A program made the position numbers and the translations under genes. A stretch of DNA of 14,532 nt, taken from the NCBI GenBank assembly GCA_018060635.1, contig JAGOVR010000027.1, positions 1 to 14,532 of the forward strand, written 5' to 3'. This DNA comes from Bacteriovoracaceae bacterium (GTDB lineage Bacteria > Bdellovibrionota > Bacteriovoracia > Bacteriovoracales > Bacteriovoracaceae). The notes beneath the pieces were generated by a model. The model worked only from the letters and a program-made list of their open reading frames with translations. It ran no database searches and had not been told where the DNA came from. The first letter of the stretch is position 1; the number at the start of each line of letters is the position of its first letter. Of the stretch, positions 1-7,147 are shown in pieces.

Positions 1-257
1 CTGTGAAGGTGCAAGATTTACCTTTCCTTCATCAGGGTTTTGAACTAGCAAAACCTTATTTTGAACTTCCTGCCGAAGGTACTGATCTTAAAAATCTTCT
101 CAATCAAATTGAAGATAATCTCATCATGCAGGCACTGGAGCGCTGTAATGGAAATAAGTATCAAGCTTCTAAACTTTTGCAACTGAACCGCACCACTCTT
201 ATTGAGAAAATGAAGAAGAAAAACTTACATTATTTTCAAGAAACTCCTCTTAATTAG
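1..257 (+). CDS. C-terminal end of an NtrC-family (sigma-54-dependent type) transcriptional regulator, cut by the window start
   Basis: Only the last 84 or so codons are visible; the reading frame is open to the left edge, so the gene very probably begins upstream and the GTG at base 3 is not its start. From about residue 35 of the visible part to residue 75 there is a Fis-type (HTH_8) DNA-binding domain: a leading helix with the pattern IEDNLIMQALER, the N-G-N-K turn, then QASKLLQLNRTTLIEKMKK, which is the typical helix-turn-helix of NtrC-type activators. The AAA+ and sensory domains are not in view, so neither the signal nor the activity can be judged. It would bind enhancer-like sites and activate sigma-54 promoters if its missing AAA+ domain is intact. 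A sigma-54-like promoter sequence lies about 120 bases downstream of its stop, in front of the peptidase gene, and could be a target (inference). Confidence 0.85.
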   Translation, partial: VKVQDLPFLHQGFELAKPYFELPAEGTDLKNLLNQIEDNLIMQALERCNGNKYQASKLLQLNRTTLIEKMKKKNLHYFQETPLN

Positions 258-375
258 TATTATGTGAGTCTCATATTCCTTTTGGAATGTCTTCCGTAGC
301 TGTACATTTTTTAGCCTATCGGGTAGTTTCTAGCTACAAACTTAGAGATAACTCTTTGTAAAAACATTGGTCGTA

Positions 376-392
376 TTGGCTTTTAATTTGCT
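376..392 (+). promoter_or_regulatory. Possible sigma-54 (-24/-12) promoter before the M23 peptidase gene
   Basis: The sequence reads TTGGC-TTTTAAT-TTGCT. GG is at 378-379 and GC at 390-391, with exactly 10 bases between them, the spacing required for sigma-54. The usual A-C after TGGC is T-T here, so the match is good but not perfect. Transcription would begin near 402-403, leaving almost no leader before the ATG at 408, and no clear ribosome binding site is present. A TATAAA at 395-400 could instead be a sigma-70 -10 box, but no convincing -35 box is correctly spaced from it. Confidence 0.35.
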
Positions 393-407
393 TGTATAAA
401 GTACATT

Positions 408-1646
408 ATGAAAAATATTTTTTTTCTTTTTCTGTTTACATCCATAGCGCAAGCTCAAAATCTTTCCAGTGAAGAGTCTCTCTCTGTTTCTTTAGAGGCA
501 AATGCCTTAGAAGAAGCTCCACGGGGTGTTGTGCATAAAAAATTAGCTGTCACAGCTTCTGAGATACAAGGATCAGATTGGGGGAAGCCTCTTACTATGA
601 GTAAGGAAGACTATAATAATACAAGTTATAAGCTTAGTTTTTCTAGTTTGGAAAAAGCAAAGACAGCCCTGATTTTTACTCTAAATGCTTCACGCTTTGA
701 GCCCATTCAAGTTCCCTTTGGGGCAAGCGTACCTTTTCGTACTGATTTGGATTTATACTTAGATGAGAATGATTACCTGTTAAAACTTTCTCCTTCAGAA
801 TTAAAACAAGAAAATATTAAAATAGAAAAAACATCTCCTTATGTATGCCCTTTGAAAGGGTCAGATAATCGTATTTCTTCTGTTTCTCTTTTTCAAAGAA
901 GAGATCCCGTGTCTGGAACAAAAGTTAGGTTACATAAAGGTTTAGATGTTTCAGCATCTACGGGGACTCCTTTATATGCATCACTTGATAGTATTGTATT
1001 TTTTAAGGGCCAGATTAAAGGTTATGGAAATGTAATTATTTTAGAAACCAGAGATGCTATAAGAATCGTCTATGCTCATCTTAGTGCCTTTAATGATAAG
1101 TTAACTTCTCTGCTACTTTCCAGTGAAAACTCAGGACAAGCTTCTCCAGAATTTGTAGACATGGATGCAGAAGATGATATTTTTTTAGAGAGTGAACTGG
1201 AGAATAAGACCGCTATGCAAACAAACTACTCTGTAGTTAAAGCTGGAGATCTGATTGGATACGTAGGAAGTACAGGCCATTCAACAGGGCCTCATCTTCA
1301 TTATGAAATAAGATATTTAGGACACAATATCAAAATTGAAGAAGGATTTGAAGGGGGCTGTATAGAGGGGATTAATTTCTGCGCTTGTAAACCTAAAAAA
1401 TTTCTTAATATCGATCATAAAACTTTAGGTATTATTTTTGAACATACTTTTAAAAATGAAAGCAATATTCTTTTTGATAAAATTTTAGGGCAAGAATTAA
1501 CTCCTGCTTCTTATTTTGCTCAAAATTCTTCTTTTTATAATTCCTATGAGGAGTTTCTAATTCAGAATGGGATTTTCTTAGAAGAGGAAGATAAATTAAT
1601 TCCAGATGGGGCTTATATTTTTAGAAAGAAAAATAGATCAAATTAA
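408..1646 (+). CDS. Secreted M23 family (LytM/lysostaphin-type) metallopeptidase
   Basis: Predicted zinc peptidase that cuts peptide cross-links in peptidoglycan, acting in the periplasm. A short signal peptide (about residues 1-17, hydrophobic FFLFLF then A-Q-A) supports the ATG start. An unrecognised N-terminal region of about 140 residues is followed by the M23 domain, about 147-310. The zinc and catalytic residues are all there: H176 and D180 in HKGLD, H224 in YAH, and H296/H298 in GPHLHYE, so it should be active, unlike EnvC/NlpD-type degenerate LytM activators. Between YAHLSAF and the GDLIGYVGSTG strand sits an acidic insertion of about 45 residues (230-275), longer than in compact M23 domains. 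A C-terminal extension of about 100 residues carries C318, C325 and C327. No good ribosome binding site precedes the ATG. The stop overlaps that of the convergent MlaD gene. Its physiological target (growth, division or prey wall) cannot be told from sequence. Confidence 0.88.
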   Translation: MKNIFFLFLFTSIAQAQNLSSEESLSVSLEANALEEAPRGVVHKKLAVTASEIQGSDWGKPLTMSKEDYNNTSYKLSFSSLEKAKTALIFTLNASRFEPIQVPFGASVPFRTDLDLYLDENDYLLKLSPSELKQENIKIEKTSPYVCPLKGSDNRISSVSLFQRRDPVSGTKVRLHKGLDVSASTGTPLYASLDSIVFFKGQIKGYGNVIILETRDAIRIVYAHLSAFNDKLTSLLLSSENSGQASPEFVDMDAEDDIFLESELENKTAMQTNYSVVKAGDLIGYVGSTGHSTGPHLHYEIRYLGHNIKIEEGFEGGCIEGINFCACKPKKFLNIDHKTLGIIFEHTFKNESNILFDKILGQELTPASYFAQNSSFYNSYEEFLIQNGIFLEEEDKLIPDGAYIFRKKNRSN

Positions 1647-2407
1647 TCCTTAGCTTTCTTAATGGATTCCCTGACAAAATATTTAAGCATTTGATTTCTT
1701 TCTGCCCCACCCAATATAATTTTTAGATCTTCATAGACACTTTCATCATAGATAAGAGCGTGCAGAGTGCCTGGGCCTTCTTCAATGCGAGAAATAACTT
1801 TGTTTAAAGATTTGGTAGCTGTATTCATCTCTTGCCCCATCTTATTAAGGTTTTGAGAAAAGCTGGCAATTTCGGCAAAAGATTTTTGAATCGAATTATT
1901 GGCTGTCATCTGGGTTAGAAGATGATCTGTTTTTTCGAGGACACGGTTAAGTACCACCATTATATTTTCACCTTTACTCAAGACATCTTTAATTCCAAGT
2001 GTTGTTTCATTGGCAATCAGGTCATTATTTTCAGCAGAAGCAGAGGTTTCTGTTCCACCAGATATTTCCATATAGGTATCCCCTAAGAGCCCTTGAGTTT
2101 TAAGGGCCACGGTACTGTCTTTTTTGATCCAAGGCTTAAAGGAATCTTTTACCGTAAAAATAATTTCAATCTCATCTAAAGAGAGGAAATCAATGGAGCG
2201 CACACTTCCCACATTCATTCCTTTTAGTAAAACCATGGCGCCCGCTTTTAAACTTTCTGAATTTTTAACATGAGCTTTTAAGATAAATTTAGATTCAAAA
2301 ACAGCTTTTCGAGAACCTAACATAAAGATATAGGTTCCGAGTAAGGCTAAAATAAAAGTAGCAAAAATACCTGTACGTAAAAGATTTTTTTTCTTTTTGT
2401 CTTGCAT
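1643..2407 (-). CDS. mlaD: MlaD-like MCE-domain protein of a lipid ABC transporter
   Basis: Inner-membrane-anchored periplasmic protein that, in the Mla system, forms a hexameric ring around the permease and passes phospholipids through its pore. One transmembrane helix lies at about residues 11-31 after a lysine-rich cytoplasmic start. The MCE domain, about 37-118, shows the family pattern: F-x-L-K-A-x-V-x-N, then L-K-x-G-A-x-V-x-L-K-G-x-x-V-G-x-V, then L-L-G-D-x-Y-x-E-I. Beyond it come a helical stretch (about 145-205) and a tail with GPGTLHALIYDESVYEDL and an ILGGAERNQ-type motif, which I associate with delta-proteobacterial and Bdellovibrio-type MlaD relatives. The gene is last in the operon, 2 bases after the MlaF stop; its GAGGAA ribosome binding site lies inside the end of mlaF, suggesting coupled translation. 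The symbol denotes family membership, not proven orthology to the E. coli gene. Confidence 0.88.
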   Translation of the reverse strand: MQDKKKKNLLRTGIFATFILALLGTYIFMLGSRKAVFESKFILKAHVKNSESLKAGAMVLLKGMNVGSVRSIDFLSLDEIEIIFTVKDSFKPWIKKDSTVALKTQGLLGDTYMEISGGTETSASAENNDLIANETTLGIKDVLSKGENIMVVLNRVLEKTDHLLTQMTANNSIQKSFAEIASFSQNLNKMGQEMNTATKSLNKVISRIEEGPGTLHALIYDESVYEDLKIILGGAERNQMLKYFVRESIKKAKD

Positions 2408-2409
2408 AT

Positions 2410-3171
2410 CTAGTTCCTCATTTTAGAAAGTAAATGTTCATGTTCAAAAAAGCTAGTGAGAAAAGGGTCTTTGGAATCCATCAGTTTCTGAGGGGTGTCA
2501 TTGAAGCCAATTTTTCCTTCCCTAATAATTAGAATACGGTCACAGATCTCTAAAGCCGAAGGGATATCATGTGTGACAAAGATAGATGACATTTGCTGTT
2601 CTTTAAAAGAACTCATAACTTTTAAAATATTGCGTGTATTATTAGGATCAAGTCCTGCCGTTGGTTCATCATAAAGAACAATTTCAGGACCTAAAATAAC
2701 AGAACGAGCAAGACCAACTCTTTTTTGCATTCCTCCTGAAAGCTCTGAAGGCATGAGATCGCCTTTACCTTTCAAGTCAATCAAATCTAAGTAGGAATAA
2801 ACTTTTTGCGCTACTTCCTCATCACTTAATTTAGTATGTTCGTAGAGTGGATAAGCCATATTTTCAAAAACACTGATGGAGTCAAAGAGGGCCCCGTACT
2901 GAAAAGAGTAAGAAATTTTTGTTCTCAAGGGCAGATACTCATCTTCAGTCATTTGATCAATACGTTTTTCATGAAAAAAAATAGAGCCTTGTTGAATTTG
3001 CTCCAGACCTATAAGACTACGAAGAAGAACTGATTTTCCCGAACCAGAATTTCCCAGAAGTCCTAGAGTTTCTCCTTTATACAGATCAAAGCTAATGCCA
3101 CGATGAATATAATTTTCATCAAATGATTTGTGCACTTCTTTAACTTCTAAAATTTTTTGATCTGTTTTCAT
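2410..3171 (-). CDS. mlaF: MlaF-like ATP-binding subunit of a lipid ABC transporter
   Basis: Cytoplasmic ATPase that powers lipid movement by the Mla complex. All ABC motifs are present and intact: Walker A GNSGSGKS (residues 40-47), Q-loop glutamine in SFQYGALFD (Q91), signature LSGGMQKR (144-151), Walker B IVLYDEP (164-170, catalytic E169) and the switch histidine H201 in VTHD. The QYGALFDSISVFEN stretch after the Q-loop and the GMQKRVGLARS form of the signature are typical of the MlaF/Ttg2A subfamily rather than of general importers. At 253 residues it is a single normal-length ATPase domain. It starts 3 bases after the MlaE stop, and no strong ribosome binding site is visible there, so it is probably translated by coupling. 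Confidence 0.93.
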   Translation of the reverse strand: MKTDQKILEVKEVHKSFDENYIHRGISFDLYKGETLGLLGNSGSGKSVLLRSLIGLEQIQQGSIFFHEKRIDQMTEDEYLPLRTKISYSFQYGALFDSISVFENMAYPLYEHTKLSDEEVAQKVYSYLDLIDLKGKGDLMPSELSGGMQKRVGLARSVILGPEIVLYDEPTAGLDPNNTRNILKVMSSFKEQQMSSIFVTHDIPSALEICDRILIIREGKIGFNDTPQKLMDSKDPFLTSFFEHEHLLSKMRN

Positions 3172-3174
3172 ATT

Positions 3175-3948
3175 TTAATTCATTATTACCACAAAAAGTT
3201 TTGTCAGAAAAAAATCACAAACAAGAATAGCAATAGAGCTGTTCACAACTACCCAAGTGGCAGAATCACCTACTCCTTTCGTTCCTTGTTTAGTATTAAG
3301 TCCTTTGTAACAAGCCACAGTTGTAATAATAAAAGCAAAGAAAAATGTTTTTAGAAGGCCCGAAAAAAAATCATTGTAGTTTAAATGATTTAATACTTTA
3401 TTAATATAGAAACCAAGCGTCATATTAAATTCGTATTTAGAGATAAAAAAACTTCCAATCAGCCCCATGGTATCTGCTAAAATAGTTAAGAGAGGTAAAG
3501 CAATTAATGTAGCCAAAAGTCTGGGAACAACTAAAACTCTAATAGGAGATGTTCCTAAAGCCCTGATGGCATCAATTTGTTGACTGACATTCATGGCCCC
3601 AATTTCTGCGGTAATTCCTGAGCCAATGCGGCCCGCTAAAAGGAGGGATGTAAAAACAGGAGCTATTTCACGAGTAATAGAAAGAGAGACAACTCCAGGG
3701 ACATAAAGTGTTCCTCCAAACTTGGCCAGACCAAATCCAAATTCTAAGGCCATTACAAGACCCGCCACGAGTCCAATGACAATGGTAATAGGAATGGAGT
3801 TAATACCTAAAATACAAAATTGTTCTACTAAACGATGAAAATAAAAAGGGCGTGTAAAAATAGCTTTAAACGTTTCTTTAGAAAGTAGAGCGATTTCTCC
3901 TATGACTTCTAAAGAAGACAAAAGCTTTTTTTTAAAGCCAAGTTTCAC
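3175..3948 (-). CDS. mlaE: MlaE-like permease of a lipid ABC transporter
   Basis: Inner-membrane permease of the Mla transporter, whose dimer binds the MCE ring above and the ATPase below. The 257-residue protein has an amphipathic N-terminal helix (EQFCILGINSIPIT region) and about five hydrophobic segments. Signatures of the family are clear: ITREIAPVFTSLLLAGRIGS (about 91-110), then TAEIGAMNVSQQIDAIRALG and PRLLATLIALPLL, and near the end TTVACYKGLNTKQGTKGVG with a following VVVNSSIAIL helix. The start is GTG at 3946-3948, with AAAGGAA just upstream in the coding sense; the GTG overlaps the stop of the lipoprotein gene as GTGA, a sign of translational coupling. No STAS-domain protein (MlaB) is encoded beside it. 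Confidence 0.92.
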   Translation of the reverse strand: MKLGFKKKLLSSLEVIGEIALLSKETFKAIFTRPFYFHRLVEQFCILGINSIPITIVIGLVAGLVMALEFGFGLAKFGGTLYVPGVVSLSITREIAPVFTSLLLAGRIGSGITAEIGAMNVSQQIDAIRALGTSPIRVLVVPRLLATLIALPLLTILADTMGLIGSFFISKYEFNMTLGFYINKVLNHLNYNDFFSGLLKTFFFAFIITTVACYKGLNTKQGTKGVGDSATWVVVNSSIAILVCDFFLTKLFVVIMN

Positions 3949-4436
3949 TTTTGTTCCTTTTCAAATTTAATTTGTCCTAAAAACTTTTGAAAAGCTTCTT
4001 CATCTTCGTTGTTTTTTTTGTGAGTCATAATGAGAGCAAAGTCATAAAAACAATGATCACGGTGATGGCTTAAAATATGCACAAAAGAAGGGACACCATC
4101 AACGCTTCCTTTTACCCAAGAGTCGAGAGCTTTTCTTTCTTGGTAAAAAATTTCTTGTGTTTTTTCTAAAGATCTATCGTCGAGCCCCTTAAGGATGTCA
4201 CTTTGTAATTGTTTTAAATTGGAATTACTGTATTTTTGGCAAGCACTAGAAGCTAAAATAACAGAACCTGTCAGGGTATTTATAAAGCTAAAATCAGCTT
4301 TTTCATGAGGGATAGCTTGCCAGTTTTCTACAGGCAGTGCTTGATAGGCCCTACTAGGGGGAGGACCCTTAGGAGTAGGCACTAAAGCAGAACAAGCTGT
4401 AAGAAAAGTCGCAAGTAAAAGAGAAGTCAGTTTCAT
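3945..4436 (-). CDS. Small lipoprotein heading the Mla-type operon, function unknown
   Basis: A 163-residue exported lipoprotein: a short charged and hydrophobic signal (MKLTSLLLATF) ends in the lipobox L-T-A-C, giving lipidation at C15, followed by a proline-rich linker (about 19-30). The mature part has two further cysteines, C66 (in SSACQKYS) and C129 (in HCFYDFALI), that could pair. The pattern S-x-C-x-K-Y-S ... L-x-x-L ... R-x-A-L-D-x-x-V-x-G-x-V-D-G-V-P ... C-x-Y-D-F resembles, from memory, small lipoproteins found near MlaE-type genes in delta-proteobacteria; no database check was possible. Serine rather than aspartate follows the lipid cysteine, consistent with outer-membrane sorting by the E. 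coli rule. It is the first gene of the operon and overlaps mlaE by 4 bases, so it may be a periplasmic or outer-membrane partner of the transporter (inference). It is not recognisably MlaA or PqiC. Confidence 0.75.
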   Translation of the reverse strand: MKLTSLLLATFLTACSALVPTPKGPPPSRAYQALPVENWQAIPHEKADFSFINTLTGSVILASSACQKYSNSNLKQLQSDILKGLDDRSLEKTQEIFYQERKALDSWVKGSVDGVPSFVHILSHHRDHCFYDFALIMTHKKNNEDEEAFQKFLGQIKFEKEQK

Positions 4437-4556
4437 AGAAGACTAAATTGGGTTAGTAAGGTTAAGGATCGAAACCAATCATACCTGAAAATTCTCAAAT
4501 TTCTTCTTTTTTTTTGCTCAAAACTGTTTAGAATAAAGGTTAACCAAGATTATTCT

Positions 4557-4562
4557 AAGGAA
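4557..4562 (+). promoter_or_regulatory. Ribosome binding site fixing a TTG start for the TPR-like gene
   Basis: AAGGAA lies 9 bases before the TTG at 4572. The next in-frame ATG, at 4590, has only AGG directly abutting it and no usable spacing, so the TTG start is preferred. The signal peptide is complete with either start. Confidence 0.5.
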
Positions 4563-4571
4563 AGATAAATT

Positions 4572-7118
4572 TTGAAAACAAGAAACAGGATGTTTCCCTC
4601 TCCTTTAAAGGGATTTTTTAGCTTTATCCTTCTTTCTATAGGGGGTCTTTTTTCGTCGGCATTATTAGCGGAAACAGTGTCAGTTAAAGATCTTGTAAGC
4701 CATTATCGATTAAGTATTCAAGTGGCAGAAGATTTAGTGCAAATAGAGAGAGAGGGCAAGGTTCTTAATATTAAAATTCAAGACACTCAAAAAGCTCAGC
4801 AAATTTATCAAGAAATTTCAAAGATTAAACTTTCTAAGCGATATTTTGATCAAACAGAAGTCAAACTTAACAATGACACCATCAAAATAGCTTTTGTGGA
4901 TAATAATATAGAGATGTTTGATTTCTATAAAAAGAACTCTAATGAACTTATCATGGATTTTTGGGGTGGATTGGAAGAAGAAAAGTCTGTCTCTTTGATT
5001 CAATCAGCTGTTCAAAAAAATACAGTCATACATACTGAAAAAAAACCAGCAGAAAAAAAGCCGATAAAAATAAAAGATTTTTCCTACGGTGCGGTCTTTA
5101 TGGGTGAGATCGAGGCCCTCTTTCCTTTAGAATCAGCTAAGACAGTGGTCTCTTCTCCTGATGAGTTTTATCCTTTTAAAAAATTTTTGGCGGTAGAAAA
5201 TTCAGAGCAAGATCATATTAATATCATGATTAGTTTTTATTATGAACAAAAGTGGGATTTAGTTCAAAGATCTATGGTGACATTTGAACAAAAATATAAA
5301 AATGGTCAGCATAAAGATATTTTTTTATTTTTAAAATCTAGTGCGCTGATCAAGCAAAATATCCAAGAGAAAGAAGAAATAAAAAAGACAGCTATGGCTT
5401 ATCTGAAACAAGCCATAGAAAAAAGCCATTCCTATACTTTGAAACGAGCAGGATTTCTATATCTTATGTCGGTTTACTGGAACCTCTCAGACTCTGTTAA
5501 CTTATTTAAAACTTCTCAAGATTTTTATAAAGAAGCTAAAAGAAATGCTAGCCGTGAAGATCAACAAGAATCATTAATGTATCTTATCTCCTCTATGTTA
5601 AAGCTAGACAAGTATAAAGAGGTGTTAACGCTTTTAAGTGAAGAAAGCATACGAGAGCAGATTCCTTTTCAAAAATTACTTGCTTTTGAAGTTTATGCTC
5701 ATTATCAACAAAAAGATTACGCTTGGGTGATAGAAAATTTTGAGCGTTATAAATATACTATGCAAAAACCATGGGAGACATCTCTTCTTTTTAATACAGC
5801 TGAAAGCTATTTTTCTCTTAAAAAGTATTCACAGGCCTTACCTTTATGGAAAGATTTTTTAGATAGCTATTCTACTCACTCTTTTTCTTCAGTAGCTAAG
5901 TTGCGCTTAGCTCTTACCTATGAGCAAGATGAAATAGGGCAGTATTCTTTGGCCCAAGAGATTTATTCAGAGCTTTCAAGAAATTCTAATATCAAGATTT
6001 CCTATGAAGCAAAACTTCGGAATGTATCATTACAAGTTATTCGTAGTTCTCATCCAGCGTTTTCAGATGATTATTTAAACATTTCCACAGAAGATAAAAA
6101 AAACTTAAATTCAGATTTAAAAGAGCTGTTGTGGTTAGTCAGACTGCGCAGTTTTTTAAGTAAAGAACGATATGAGTCAGCGACTGAGTATGCTAAAGTT
6201 ATTCCTTTTTCTAAGATTTCCCCTGAGCGTCGTCCTATCTTTGAGCAAGATATTAAGTCAGCAGTCTTAGGTCTTGCTCAAATGTATTTTAATCAAGGAG
6301 AGTTTCAAAAAATTGTAGATTTATCCAAAACGTATTTTTTTACAGATTCTTGGCTATTCAAGCACTACCTGCTTTTTTCCTATGTGAAGCTAAATGATTT
6401 TGAAAAAGCTCATTTTGAACAAAGCAAGCTCTCTCAATTTACTCACTGGCATGAGAGTGATAGATGGGTAGAATTTCCTACATCTTTTTTCAAAGCTCAA
6501 GAGTCTTTAATCCCTTTTGAAATAGAGATAAGAAAAGCTCTTGGGGCTCAAGATTTATTTTCTGCCAAAAAAGTTTTATTACAAATGAAAAAGATAGCAG
6601 TTTCTTCAGAGCTCATTAATTATTATGAAGCTTTGCTTTATTTTCAGGAAAGAAATTATGCTCAAGCAGAAAGTTTTTTAGAAAAGACACTAAATCAGAA
6701 AGATACTTTAAAGCGATTATCTAAAGAAGATCGTATTCAGGTTGGTATTTTTTACTCGGTGTCACTTTATCACCAGCAGAAGTATGAAAAATTTAGAAAG
6801 GTGACTACTCCCTTATGTCTTTACTCTCATTCCAAGCATTTAGAAGAATTACATTACTTATTAATTGAAAATTATGCTCAAGAAAAAAAACAAGATGAAA
6901 ACTTTGAAAAAATTATTTTAAAATATAGAGCAAATTTTGAAAATTCACGTTATACTAGTCGTGTAACGTACCTTCTCGGACGTTCTCTCATAGAAAGTGA
7001 GAGAAAAAAAGAAGGGGCGGAAATTTTAACCAGACTCGTTGGGAACACGGAAGTTCCTGATGATGTGAGAGAAGAAGCCAATTTAAAGCTTCTTACCTTA
7101 AAGATAGAAAATCTTTAA
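4572..7118 (+). CDS. Large exported helical-repeat (TPR-like) protein
   Basis: An 848-residue protein beginning with TTG. A signal peptide is likely at about residues 12-33 (FFSFILLSIGGLFSSALLA, then E), placing it in the periplasm. After it comes a domain of about 100 residues (35-133) predicted to be mainly strands, ending in ELIMDFWGG; it is loosely reminiscent of AMIN-type domains but I do not assign it. A lysine-rich linker (about 155-168) leads to a long alpha-helical region from about 205 to 840. It has repeated TPR-like patterns, for example ESYFSLKKYSQALPLWKDFL, AQMYFNQGEFQKIVDL, YEALLYFQERNYAQAESFLEKTL and SVSLYHQQKYEKF. Such proteins act as assembly scaffolds. The gene is followed after 29 bases by the FlbD-like regulator and then the FliF-like gene, so it probably belongs to the same transcript and may work with the FliF-like ring. 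The specific role is unknown. Confidence 0.72.
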   Translation: MKTRNRMFPSPLKGFFSFILLSIGGLFSSALLAETVSVKDLVSHYRLSIQVAEDLVQIEREGKVLNIKIQDTQKAQQIYQEISKIKLSKRYFDQTEVKLNNDTIKIAFVDNNIEMFDFYKKNSNELIMDFWGGLEEEKSVSLIQSAVQKNTVIHTEKKPAEKKPIKIKDFSYGAVFMGEIEALFPLESAKTVVSSPDEFYPFKKFLAVENSEQDHINIMISFYYEQKWDLVQRSMVTFEQKYKNGQHKDIFLFLKSSALIKQNIQEKEEIKKTAMAYLKQAIEKSHSYTLKRAGFLYLMSVYWNLSDSVNLFKTSQDFYKEAKRNASREDQQESLMYLISSMLKLDKYKEVLTLLSEESIREQIPFQKLLAFEVYAHYQQKDYAWVIENFERYKYTMQKPWETSLLFNTAESYFSLKKYSQALPLWKDFLDSYSTHSFSSVAKLRLALTYEQDEIGQYSLAQEIYSELSRNSNIKISYEAKLRNVSLQVIRSSHPAFSDDYLNISTEDKKNLNSDLKELLWLVRLRSFLSKERYESATEYAKVIPFSKISPERRPIFEQDIKSAVLGLAQMYFNQGEFQKIVDLSKTYFFTDSWLFKHYLLFSYVKLNDFEKAHFEQSKLSQFTHWHESDRWVEFPTSFFKAQESLIPFEIEIRKALGAQDLFSAKKVLLQMKKIAVSSELINYYEALLYFQERNYAQAESFLEKTLNQKDTLKRLSKEDRIQVGIFYSVSLYHQQKYEKFRKVTTPLCLYSHSKHLEELHYLLIENYAQEKKQDENFEKIILKYRANFENSRYTSRVTYLLGRSLIESERKKEGAEILTRLVGNTEVPDDVREEANLKLLTLKIENL

Positions 7119-7135
7119 CTCTCACAAAAAATGAC

Positions 7136-7143
7136 AAGGAGGT
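7136..7143 (+). promoter_or_regulatory. Full-length Shine-Dalgarno sequence before the FlbD-like regulator
   Basis: AAGGAGGT, a full match to the anti-Shine-Dalgarno end of 16S rRNA, ends 4 bases before the ATG at 7148. It is one of the strongest ribosome binding sites in the window (compare GGAGGG before the PpiD-like gene) and suggests that the regulator is translated efficiently despite its degenerate domain. Confidence 0.7.
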
Positions 7144-7147
7144 CAGT

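Noticed and set aside
272..291. Hairpin ATTCC-TTTT-GGAAT after the first gene, considered as a rho-independent terminator
   Set aside because: The stem is only 5 bp (7 with a wobble pair) and no T-run follows; it may be chance in A+T-rich DNA.
258..407. Possible small gene between the regulator tail and the peptidase gene
   Set aside because: No open frame with a start and ribosome binding site is seen in these 150 bases; only the promoter-like sequence near 376-400 stands out.
2836..3354. Open frames on the plus strand opposite mlaF and mlaE
   Set aside because: They are antisense to strongly conserved transporter genes, have no protein-family pattern and no ribosome binding site.
4437..4571. 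Divergent spacer between the lipoprotein and TPR-like genes, examined for sigma-54, sigma-28 and sigma-70 promoters
   Set aside because: TAGAAT (plus strand) and TATGAT (minus strand) resemble -10 boxes, but neither has a convincing -35 box; no GG-N10-GC or flagellar sigma-28 pattern was found.
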